From Bradyrhizobium valentinum (lineage in GTDB: Bacteria; Pseudomonadota; Alphaproteobacteria; Rhizobiales; Xanthobacteraceae), in the NCBI RefSeq assembly GCF_001440405.1, contig NZ_LLXX01000236.1, positions 50,300-89,520 on the forward strand: a DNA stretch of 39,221 bases, read 5' to 3'. The translations under genes and the position numbers were made by a program. Numbering within the stretch: position 1 is the first letter of the stretch; the number at the start of each line of letters is the position of its first letter. Below, piece after piece: positions 23,610-31,251 of this stretch. The notes under the pieces were generated by a model, which did not search any database, was not told the origin of the DNA, and saw nothing but the letters and a program-made list of their open reading frames with translations.

Positions 23610-25463
23610 TCAGAACTTCGCGTTCAGGTCGACTTGCAGGACATCGACGGCGTAGGGCACGCCTGCAATGTTGTTGGCGCTCATCCAACGCAACGAGGCC
23701 CACACATTGTCGCTGAGCCCGACATTGCCGCCGACGAAGTAACCCTTGAGATTGGTGCCACCGAGCCCAAAGTCAGAGTCGACAAAGGCATCGATGGTGG
23801 CATCGGACTCCAGATATTTGTAGCCGGCGTGCACGTTCCAATCCCAGAGACGCTTGACCACCTTGTCACCGACGGTGACGCGGGCTAGCCAGCCCTGATT
23901 GCCGCCGTTGTAAGGGCCGGGCACATTGGTGGCGATGTCCGGCCCGCGGTTGTTTACTGCGAATGCGTTCATCAGGCCGCGGTCGAACGCGCTATTCCAG
24001 ATGTACTCGCCGTCGAGCACAATGTGCACCGGATGGAAATGGCCGAGATCGAGCTGCGCGCTGGCAACGACGGGCCGGTACTGGCCGACCAGGCCAAAGT
24101 ATTGGTACAGGTTGGTCGTTCCAAAGTTGTTCGAAGGTTCCGAAATGATGTCGCGCAGCGATCTATAGGTATTGCCCTTCTGCGCGAATGACGGACGCGT
24201 GATGTCGGTGTCGCACAGATCGGACGCCGATCTCACGAAGCACGGGCCGGAGAGCCGTCCCTGAACGTTGTGGAAATCATAGTACGCAACGGCAACCCGG
24301 AATGCCGATTCAGGAGCGAACCGCGTGGCAACACCGGCCTGGCCGCCGAACAGCCATTTGTCGCGGCTCGCAAACTTGGCTACATCTCCTGTGGCTGGGT
24401 CGAGATTGGTGCCGACGTTGAAGTCGGTGTTGTAGATCGGGAACGCGCCAGCCACGGCGAATGGCGTAATGCCTTGCGCGATCTCGTACTTGGCCTGCGC
24501 GGCGATGCCATCGAACCCGAGATCCCTATGCCAGGCCAGATCGGTTGGCGACCAGAACGGGTTGTCGAAGCGACCGATGGAAACCGCCACATCGTTGTTC
24601 CACGCCTGGTACTTCAGATAGCCGCGATCAAGCCATAGCGCGTATTTTGAGAAATTGCCGCCGCTCGCACCCAGCGTTTGATTGGTGGAGACGGGCGAGC
24701 TGTTCTCCCCGGTTGCGATGCGCAGGCCGGCAGAGAACCCATTGTAGATATCGGCCTCCATGCCAAGACGGGCGCGAAGCCGCGGCTGGTGGCGGTCCTT
24801 GGTGACGTTGTAAGTCGGTGCGGGATTTGGATTGGAGATGAGGCTGACGTCGTAAGGTGAGCCGGTGTTGATGGTATTGAAATTATAAGCGTTAAGCTGG
24901 TCATTACCGGTGGGAAAGAAACTGCCCTGGTAGCGTGCACGTAAATCACCAGAGAACCGAATCCGTTGCGCCCATTCCGGGTAGGCACCCGGCGACGCCC
25001 AGTTTTCCTTATGTGCCCTGTCCATGACTTCCCGCTTAATCTCTTCACGTAACTGCCGTTTGACAACCTCCGGCACGTAGGTGACGTGCCGGGTCCCGGG
25101 GGGCGATGCCGCAGCGGTAGCGGCATTCGCGGCTTTCGCCGCCTCATCGGCCTTCGCCGTGGCCCCCTTGGCTGCCTCGCGGGCCACATACGCCTCGTCG
25201 TTCGCCTGCTTGATCAGAGCCTCTGCCTGCTCTTCCTTCAGCACGCCCTGCTTCACCAGCATGTGCACGAGATTGATCGTGGCGTTCGGCGAAGTGGGTT
25301 TCGCTTGCGACACCCCGGATCGCTTCGAATCGGATCTCTTTGCCGGTGCCTGCCCCTCATCCGAGGCGCTCTGGCCAAAAGCCGGAGCGAAGCAGGCGAG
25401 CGCGCACAGCGACACGGCGAGTGGCATCAAGCGCCGGCGTGCGTCTGGTTTCTTCTCAAACAT
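23610..25463 (-). CDS. Putative outer-membrane porin (Porin_5-like)
   Basis: A 617-residue outer-membrane protein. A signal peptide (about 1-30, ending AFGQ) precedes a basic linker and a helical stretch with LVHMLVKQGVLKEEQAEAL (about 65-85). An Ala/Lys-rich coiled-coil-like stretch runs to about 118, and a barrel-like region with alternating hydrophobic strands runs from about 165 to the end (FSGDLRARYQGSFF, ending VDVLQVDLNAKF). The final phenylalanine is the usual assembly signal of outer-membrane barrels. Two cysteines in FVRSASDLCD and nearby GPCF could bridge an extracellular loop. The helical stretch resembles the trimerising neck of 'putative porin' proteins. It lies 55 bases after tonB. 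It may serve as an outer-membrane anchor or a small-solute channel; its substrate is unknown. Confidence 0.85.
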   Translation of the reverse strand: MFEKKPDARRRLMPLAVSLCALACFAPAFGQSASDEGQAPAKRSDSKRSGVSQAKPTSPNATINLVHMLVKQGVLKEEQAEALIKQANDEAYVAREAAKGATAKADEAAKAANAATAAASPPGTRHVTYVPEVVKRQLREEIKREVMDRAHKENWASPGAYPEWAQRIRFSGDLRARYQGSFFPTGNDQLNAYNFNTINTGSPYDVSLISNPNPAPTYNVTKDRHQPRLRARLGMEADIYNGFSAGLRIATGENSSPVSTNQTLGASGGNFSKYALWLDRGYLKYQAWNNDVAVSIGRFDNPFWSPTDLAWHRDLGFDGIAAQAKYEIAQGITPFAVAGAFPIYNTDFNVGTNLDPATGDVAKFASRDKWLFGGQAGVATRFAPESAFRVAVAYYDFHNVQGRLSGPCFVRSASDLCDTDITRPSFAQKGNTYRSLRDIISEPSNNFGTTNLYQYFGLVGQYRPVVASAQLDLGHFHPVHIVLDGEYIWNSAFDRGLMNAFAVNNRGPDIATNVPGPYNGGNQGWLARVTVGDKVVKRLWDWNVHAGYKYLESDATIDAFVDSDFGLGGTNLKGYFVGGNVGLSDNVWASLRWMSANNIAGVPYAVDVLQVDLNAKF

Positions 25464-25518
25464 CGGTTCCCCAGTCCTCTCCTAGTCACATGACTCGACG
25501 AAATCGTTACAAACCGCT

Positions 25519-26283
25519 TCAGCTTGGCCGGCGCGCGGTGACGCGCGTGACCATCGGCATCGGCATGTCCTTGGGCGGCGGCTCGCGCAGAACGAGGCTG
25601 CCGAGTACGTCGTTGCGGATCACCGCATCGAGTTCGGCGTCACCGGTGGACGAGACGAGCTGAATGCGATTCACGCGGCCGGAGGCGTCGGCCCATAGCC
25701 GAACTTGCACCTGCATGGTTGCATTGCGCGTCCTGCTGTTGGCGCGCAGGGCAGTTTCGATTTGGGCCTGCACAATCGATGCGTACCAGCCCCATCGGCT
25801 GCCGCCGCCTCCGCCACCGCCGTAAGGATTTCCACCAACCTTGCTGCCGAGATTGAAGAGATCGCCAGGGCCGACCGCCTTCGCATCGAGCGACAGCGGT
25901 CCCGGCGGCTCATCGTTCTTGGCGTCCTTGACCGGTTCGTCCTTTGGCTTGTCGACCGGCTTCTCTTCCTTGAATTCCGGCTCGGCCATCTTCGGCTGCT
26001 CGATCATCTTTTGCTCGGGCATGGGCTGAGGTGGCGGCGGCGGAGGCGGAGGCGGCGGCACGATGTTGACGACGGTCAGTTCCCGCACCAGCCGCGGCGG
26101 TGGCATATCGTCATGACCGCGAAGGAAGAATATGGCAACGCCAACGAACGCGGCGATGGCCAAAAGCGTTGCGCCGTAGCGAAACAACGAGGTGTATCGT
26201 CCGGTGGGACGATATGCGGTCGGGACCCGCGCTTGTGCGTCGCGCGCGGAGGAGAAATCCCGGTCGTTCACAGGCGCGTTCAT
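25519..26283 (-). CDS. tonB: TonB-family energy transducer (TonB1)
   Basis: A 254-residue inner-membrane protein spanning the periplasm. The start is the ATG at 26283, overlapping the previous stop as ATGA. There is a cytoplasmic N-terminus of about 32 residues and one membrane helix (about 34-53, ATLLAIAAFVGVAIFFL). A ten-proline run follows with further Pro/Glu/Lys repeats (FKEEKPVDKPKDEPVKD), then a Gly-rich hinge of seven glycines. The C-terminal domain covers about 165-254 (WYASIVQAQIETALRANSRT, then VQVRLWADASGRVNRIQLVS and LREPPPKDMPMPMVTRV). It is the end of the tpsB-exbB-exbD run and should couple the ExbB/ExbD motor to an outer-membrane partner. No TonB-dependent receptor with a plug domain is encoded in the window. 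Confidence 0.93.
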   Translation of the reverse strand: MNAPVNDRDFSSARDAQARVPTAYRPTGRYTSLFRYGATLLAIAAFVGVAIFFLRGHDDMPPPRLVRELTVVNIVPPPPPPPPPPQPMPEQKMIEQPKMAEPEFKEEKPVDKPKDEPVKDAKNDEPPGPLSLDAKAVGPGDLFNLGSKVGGNPYGGGGGGGSRWGWYASIVQAQIETALRANSRTRNATMQVQVRLWADASGRVNRIQLVSSTGDAELDAVIRNDVLGSLVLREPPPKDMPMPMVTRVTARRPS

Positions 26284-26825
26284 GACGCGGCCTCCAGGAA
26301 CACCTTCTCCGAGAGCCGCTCGGCGACATACTGCACGACGAGTTTCACGACGGTGTCGAAATCCGTCGTTTCCACGGTAACCCGCGTATCGGGCTGCGCC
26401 TCGATCGCCACGCAGTACACGCATCGATCAGCCAGGAACTCGACATAGGCAGTACGGTCGATCGACAATCGCGATCCCGGGCATCGCGAGATAAGCAAAA
26501 ACAGCGGATCGCGCTCGAGCCCGCGATCGGCAATGCGGCTTCGCAGGAGGTCCGCAAGCCTGACCAGCAGCGCCTCGCCGCGAACCGGAAACTGGAGCAG
26601 GACGCCGCTTTGCGCGGCATGGTCATGCCTTGTGAGCGGCAAGGCAGTACGTGGCTCGTTCTTGGCGACGGCCGGCCAGGCAGCCACCTCGGCCGGGTAC
26701 ACCTGATTTTCGTTGGCGTACCGACCGATCGTCCAAGACGCGTCGTGGAGCCAGGACCACAACTTCGTGAGGCCCTTTCTGGCGGCGTGACGCATGTCCA
26801 TGGCGGTACCCATTCGATCCGTCAC
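26280..26825 (-). CDS. Unknown cytoplasmic protein encoded between exbD and tonB
   Basis: A 181-residue protein starting at a GTG that overlaps the exbD stop (GTGA); ATG codons at 26813, 26801 and 26795 are alternatives. It ends by overlapping tonB1 (ATGA), so it is locked into the operon between two motor genes. There is no signal peptide and no clear membrane segment. The N-terminal third is basic and Trp-rich (LTKLWSWLHDASWTIGRY). The C-terminal half reads as an alpha/beta domain (LLQFPVRGEALLVRLADLLR, then VTVETTDFDTVVKLVVQYV) with three cysteines (SRCPGS, DRCVYC). I recognise no family. Its placement suggests a motor-associated regulatory factor. Confidence 0.7.
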   Translation of the reverse strand: MTDRMGTAMDMRHAARKGLTKLWSWLHDASWTIGRYANENQVYPAEVAAWPAVAKNEPRTALPLTRHDHAAQSGVLLQFPVRGEALLVRLADLLRSRIADRGLERDPLFLLISRCPGSRLSIDRTAYVEFLADRCVYCVAIEAQPDTRVTVETTDFDTVVKLVVQYVAERLSEKVFLEAAS

Positions 26826-27232
26826 TTCACGAGCGGCTTGGTGGCGAGACCGACCTGCGTCAGGCCCACGCGTCCGAGGAGGTCAAGCACATCCATGACG
26901 CTCTGATACTGGGCCTGCGCATCGCCGCGCAGCACCACCGGAAATTCTGGCGTAAGCGCTTTCTGCTGCACCAGGCGCTGTTCGAGTTCGGGCAACGTGA
27001 CCGGTATGGTGTCGAGAAAGATCTTGCCGTCATTGGCGACCGTGATCGCCTTGGTCGTCTGCGTCGCAAGGCTCGGCGCCGCCGACGCCTTCGGCAGATT
27101 GACCTTCTGGCCCTGCACGGTTGCCGTCGTCATGATGATGAAAATCACCAGCAACACGTAAGCGAGGTCCAACATCGGGGTGATGTTGATGTCGTCGTAG
27201 GGTTTACCGCTGTCCTGGATCTGCATCGCCAT
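26822..27232 (-). CDS. exbD: ExbD/TolR-family motor protein
   Basis: A 136-residue inner-membrane protein of standard ExbD length. A short cytoplasmic N-terminus leads into the family signature INITPMLDLAYVLLVIFIIM (about 15-34). The aspartate in PMLD is the proton-path residue of ExbD/TolR. A periplasmic domain follows (KVNLPKASAAPS, then AITVANDGKIFLD, VVLRGDAQAQYQSVMDVLDL). The ATG overlaps the exbB stop as TAATG. It forms a proton-driven motor with the ExbB-type protein encoded just before it, and delivers the force through TonB. Confidence 0.95.
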   Translation of the reverse strand: MAMQIQDSGKPYDDINITPMLDLAYVLLVIFIIMTTATVQGQKVNLPKASAAPSLATQTTKAITVANDGKIFLDTIPVTLPELEQRLVQQKALTPEFPVVLRGDAQAQYQSVMDVLDLLGRVGLTQVGLATKPLVK

Positions 27233-29262
27233 TACTCCGCGGCGACGCGGTGTTCGATCCGATCGGCCGAGTAGAACTCGGCCATCTTCGTCACGAACTC
27301 ATCGATGAAGACCTGCATGTCATTGGTCAGGTCCTTGATGCGAGAGATCAAGTAGTTGTAGCCAAACAACGCCGGGATCGCGACGCCGAGACCGGCAACG
27401 GTCGCGACCAGCGCAGCCGCAATACCCGGCGCGATGGCGTTGACGTTGACGTCTCCGCTTGCCGCGATGGCGGCGAACGTGATCATGACGCCGACCACGG
27501 TGCCGAGCAGGCCGAGGAACGGTCCGCCGGAGATCGCAATCGTCAGCACGACCATCAACCGGTTGAGCCGCTGGCTCTCCTTGACATAGCCGCTGTCGAG
27601 CGCCGCGCGGATCGCCGCGATCGATGTGGCAGAGAGAACCGGCAGGCGCTTGCCGTTCCCGGCGAAGCGGTGGCGGATTTCCGAGGCTCCGAGGTGATAG
27701 ATCCGGTACAAGGACGACGCCCGCATGATCTTGGCATCGGACTCGTTCATGCGGCCGCCCAGGCTTGCGATATCTTCCGGATCGCCACTGTCGAGCATCG
27801 TGAGATCGGACGCGATCTCGCGAAAGCTCTTCATGAAGTGAGCATTGGCCTTGGCCTGCTTGTTCAGATAGGAGGCGCGATCGTACATCACGACCCAACT
27901 GACAGCGGCCATGATCACCAGGATGCCGATGACGATCCAGCCGTCGAGCGTCACCGATTTCAAGATCACCGCGAAATAGCCCGAGAGCCAGCTTCCGGTT
28001 TCTTCGTCCAGGCTGAAGGCGACGAGCTTGGCCTGCTCCGGCCCCTGCCCGATCGCGGCAAACTTGATGAAGCCGGCGGGGCGGGCAATCTTCGCGATCT
28101 GCAATTCGTCTATATCGCCGACAAAGCCGGCCATGGTGGCGGCGGGAGCTGCAGCCGGCGCTGCTTCGGATGCAGGGGCCGTAGCATCCGGCGCAGTGCC
28201 GCCATCCGCAGCCGGCACAGACGGGGCTGGAGCCTGTTCGGCTGCGGACGGTGCCGCCGCGGGAGCGGCGGCAGCGGCACTTGGCGTCTCGCCGCCGACC
28301 AGCGCGATGGCGTTAAGTGCCGGCAAAGTCGCGGCAAGCGACGCGTAGGGCGCACCGTCGAGATAGAGTGCGATCTGACCGCCATGGGCCACCACCGCCA
28401 CATGATGCCAGCCACCGGGGGCGATCGGCGCGCCGCCAGCGCTGCGTTGCGCAGTCCCCGCATTGGTGACCTCGGCGAAGGGAATGCCGTTGTCCAGTCC
28501 GATGACGAGACCGTTGGCGCCATCGCGGCGGCTGTACAAGGCCGCGTTGGGCTGCATGGCGCTGGGCTTGATCCAGGCGGACCAGGTGAACACGGCGTTG
28601 TCGCTCAAGGAGAGCGATGGCGATGCCGGTAGCGTCAGCGGCGCACGGCCATCCAGGCGCAAGCCCGTACCGATCAGCGAGCCGTCCGCCGGTTGGCCGA
28701 CGGTTTGCGCATTGTTGACCCAGACCGACGAGTCCAGGGCCGGCGTCCCGCGCTCGTTGAAATGATAGACCAACTGGGTGTCGGGATCGTAGGTGCCCTT
28801 CGGATCGCTGGTCGCAACCGCTTTCTTGTTGCCGGAATAGAGCCAGATATCGGCCTTGGCGCCGGGCTGAAGGTTCGGCACGGCGACCCAGATCAGGGCT
28901 TCGCCGAGCAGCGAGTCGTATTTCTCGATGTGATGCTTCAGCGGCGTTTTGTCGTCGCCGGCGACGAAGCGCAGATCGCTGCCGTCATCCTTCGCCTGAC
29001 CGAAACGGAAATTCCCGACATGCAGCCGAACAAGAACCGGCGCGGTACCGATCGGATCGGTGATGTTGGCGCCGGACGCACTGGCGTCGATGGTGATCTT
29101 CTTGCGCAATTGCCATTCGTCGTTCCACCACGCCGCGGCCGGCGACGGCAGCAGCGTCAGCACCGCGACGAGCCCGAGCATCAGGCCAGCCAGAATGTTC
29201 GCGCCCGACCGCCGATGCGCAGACTGCCCCGCGCAACCAATATGATCCCATCCCACAGTCAT
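27232..29262 (-). CDS. exbB: ExbB/TolQ motor protein fused to a periplasmic DUF2341 + LamG module
   Basis: A 676-residue fusion, about three times the size of ordinary ExbB. A signal-like hydrophobic segment (about 23-44) is followed by WWNDEWQLRKKITID and a DUF2341 domain (about 46-150). A LamG/concanavalin-A-like lectin domain comes next (about 160-395), with WSAWIKPSAM, GGWHHVAVVAHGGQIALYLDG and the closing GDIDELQIAKIAR. Between the last two LamG strands lies a 50-residue Ala/Pro-rich insertion (about 327-377). The C-terminal part is the MotA/TolQ/ExbB domain, with membrane helices at about 441-460, 568-592 and 612-636 and the signature GGPFLGLLGTVVGVMITFAA. The ATG overlaps the tpsB stop (TGATG), and the stop overlaps exbD. 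The lectin-like part should face the periplasm and may sense glycan or the export partner; this is inferred. Confidence 0.93.
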   Translation of the reverse strand: MTVGWDHIGCAGQSAHRRSGANILAGLMLGLVAVLTLLPSPAAAWWNDEWQLRKKITIDASASGANITDPIGTAPVLVRLHVGNFRFGQAKDDGSDLRFVAGDDKTPLKHHIEKYDSLLGEALIWVAVPNLQPGAKADIWLYSGNKKAVATSDPKGTYDPDTQLVYHFNERGTPALDSSVWVNNAQTVGQPADGSLIGTGLRLDGRAPLTLPASPSLSLSDNAVFTWSAWIKPSAMQPNAALYSRRDGANGLVIGLDNGIPFAEVTNAGTAQRSAGGAPIAPGGWHHVAVVAHGGQIALYLDGAPYASLAATLPALNAIALVGGETPSAAAAAPAAAPSAAEQAPAPSVPAADGGTAPDATAPASEAAPAAAPAATMAGFVGDIDELQIAKIARPAGFIKFAAIGQGPEQAKLVAFSLDEETGSWLSGYFAVILKSVTLDGWIVIGILVIMAAVSWVVMYDRASYLNKQAKANAHFMKSFREIASDLTMLDSGDPEDIASLGGRMNESDAKIMRASSLYRIYHLGASEIRHRFAGNGKRLPVLSATSIAAIRAALDSGYVKESQRLNRLMVVLTIAISGGPFLGLLGTVVGVMITFAAIAASGDVNVNAIAPGIAAALVATVAGLGVAIPALFGYNYLISRIKDLTNDMQVFIDEFVTKMAEFYSADRIEHRVAAE

Positions 29263-31007
29263 CAGAATTCACCCCAGATTCGGAAGTTCACGCGCGGATT
29301 TCGCGCTTCGGTGTAGGCTTGGCTCACCATCGGCACGGAATAGACCAGCGTGCCGTTGAGGTAGTTGAACATCTTGAAGCGGGCGCCGACGCCGTAGCTC
29401 CACACATCGAACTTCGATTGCTGCTCGGGCAGCGGTTTCAGGGTGGTGACCGTGCCGGCGTCTGCGAACCCGAAGAAGCGCCATTCGTCGAAAATGGTGA
29501 AACGCGCCTGGCCCTGCCCGGTCTCGTCCTTCATGTGCTTCTGCAACAGCTCGCCAACGTTGGGACTGCGCAGTTCGAGGTTGCCGAGCACGCCGTTGTC
29601 GCCGAGCGTCTCGGACTCCAGATAGCCGCGCACGGTATCGAGGCCGCCGGCACTGAACTGCTCGCTCGACACCAGCGGTCCGTCGGCGACCTGTCCCTGA
29701 ACCTTGCCGTAGAGCTGGAAGCCTTCGGGCAGTTCGTGGGTGTGCGACACATCGACGTTGAGATGGGTGAAGCTGGGAGAGGCGTAATAGCGCTTGTTGT
29801 CGAACGTGACCCAGTCGTCGCTCAACGGGCGCAGATTGTAGGTGACCCCGGCGTTGAGTTGCGTCGTGGATTTCTCACCCTGGAATGTCGCGCTGTAGTT
29901 GGCGACCACCGGATAATAGGTGACCGGAGAGGAAAATCCGGCACCGCCGAGCTTCACGGTCTGGTCGAAGTGCTTGTAGTCGACACCGGCCGAAAGCGTG
30001 TGGAAGAAATTCTCTCTCGCCGGCAGCGTGATCACCGCGCGGCTGCCGAAAATCTGTCCGGGCCCGATCACGTTGGTGCCGCCGACAGTCGCGACATCGC
30101 TGCTCGATTTCACGGCATAGAACAGGACATTCAGCCAATCGACGTCCTGCACGCGCGCGAGGTAGGAGCCGGAAAAAACTTCCGCGTCGCCCGGGCGCTG
30201 CGGCGCTACCTGGTAGGTGAAACTCAGGGAGTGGCCGAGTTGCCAGAGGTTGTCGTAGTGCACCGTGCTGCTGACGCGCAGTGCCGTGGTGTTGGGAGAC
30301 TGGCGGTTGTTCAGCTCGACGCTTGCATGCAGCGGAGCCTTGTCCTCGACATTCAGGTCGACGTCGACAGTGCCGGGCGTCACGCCCGCCCGTAGCGCCG
30401 GCGTCACGCGCCGGTCGGGCCACTGGTTCAGTGCGACGATGTCCTTGGTGACGGCGCCGAAGTTCGGGACCGTGCCCTCCTTAAGAGAGCCCGCCTTGTT
30501 TGTTATCTTGGCGAGGTCGAAGTAGCGCGAGTTCTTGACCCGCAGCCGCCCGACCTTCAATTCCGCCACTTTGAGGGTGATCATCCTGCTCAAAGCGTTC
30601 TGCTGCGGAACGGAGACGCTGACGGTCTGATAGCCCTTGTCGTGATAGGCCTTCTCGAGCGCCGCCCGCGCCTTTTCGACATCGTCAGCGCTCTTGTTGG
30701 GTCCGAGGAACGGATAGATCGCTTCCTCGATTTCGATTTGCGGAAGCGTCTCGGCGCCCTGGACGGCAAAGTCGTCAATGTCGAAACGCTGTACGGCAGC
30801 AGCCGGCTTTTGCGGCGAAGCCTGCTCAGGCGATGACGAAGCACTGGTTGGGTTCGGCGCACGTCCAGCCGACGCAGCCTTGGCTGCACAGGCCGGATCG
30901 GCAGCGACCAGCCCGCCTGCCAGAGTCACTGCGCCTGCCGTCAGGCAAAACAACGCCCTTCCCGCCGACATATGCCGGCGCGGCTCATCATCATCACAAC
31001 TTTGCAC
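29262..31007 (-). CDS. Two-partner secretion transporter TpsB (ShlB/FhaC/HecB family)
   Basis: A 581-residue outer-membrane pore that exports TpsA proteins. The frame starts at GTG 31007, with GAGGAGG somewhat far upstream; ATG 30971 is equally possible and gives a cleaner signal peptide (ending ACAA near residue 41). Two POTRA domains follow (about 73-148, FDIDDFAVQGAETLPQIEIE, and about 150-222, KVGRLRVKNSRYFDL). Then comes a 16-strand-type barrel beginning APLHASVELNN. The essential VRGY motif of the TpsB/Omp85 L6 loop is at 459-462 (GGLDTVRGYLESE), and FFGFADAG lies further on. The protein ends in RVNFRIWGEF with the terminal aromatic residue. Its stop overlaps the ExbB fusion gene. It is the only TpsB in the window and probably serves both haemagglutinins. 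Confidence 0.95.
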   Translation of the reverse strand: MQSCDDDEPRRHMSAGRALFCLTAGAVTLAGGLVAADPACAAKAASAGRAPNPTSASSSPEQASPQKPAAAVQRFDIDDFAVQGAETLPQIEIEEAIYPFLGPNKSADDVEKARAALEKAYHDKGYQTVSVSVPQQNALSRMITLKVAELKVGRLRVKNSRYFDLAKITNKAGSLKEGTVPNFGAVTKDIVALNQWPDRRVTPALRAGVTPGTVDVDLNVEDKAPLHASVELNNRQSPNTTALRVSSTVHYDNLWQLGHSLSFTYQVAPQRPGDAEVFSGSYLARVQDVDWLNVLFYAVKSSSDVATVGGTNVIGPGQIFGSRAVITLPARENFFHTLSAGVDYKHFDQTVKLGGAGFSSPVTYYPVVANYSATFQGEKSTTQLNAGVTYNLRPLSDDWVTFDNKRYYASPSFTHLNVDVSHTHELPEGFQLYGKVQGQVADGPLVSSEQFSAGGLDTVRGYLESETLGDNGVLGNLELRSPNVGELLQKHMKDETGQGQARFTIFDEWRFFGFADAGTVTTLKPLPEQQSKFDVWSYGVGARFKMFNYLNGTLVYSVPMVSQAYTEARNPRVNFRIWGEF

Positions 31008-31178
31008 GGATGCCCGCTCGCCTCCTCAAACGAGTATCGCAACCGCGCCTGAATGCCGCGATCACGCCCCCTCGCTCTAAAGACGACTGACGGAGACCTA
31101 ACCCGCAAAACTTTGCGGCGCTCCGGGGAAAAATTAACGGCTTTTTTGCAAACGGTTTTCGCGCGCATTGATTCGCAG

Positions 31179-31203
31179 CTGGTCGCAAGCTCAATGCGAC
31201 CAG
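31179..31203 (-). terminator. Perfect inverted repeat between fecR2 and tpsB
   Basis: CTGGTCGCA and TGCGACCAG form a perfect nine-base stem with a seven-base loop, 48 bases after the fecR2 stop and about 170 bases before the tpsB start. No T-run follows on either strand, so it is either a factor-dependent terminator, a transcript-stabilising hairpin or a dyad operator for the tpsB operon. Confidence 0.45.
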
Positions 31204-31251
31204 GATGAGCAGACGAGCGAAACAGAGATTGCGAGCTGCGGCTCAATTGGA

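Noticed and set aside
27250..30395. Long plus-strand frames opposite the exbB fusion and tpsB
   Set aside because: Antisense shadows of clear genes; their translations show no domain.
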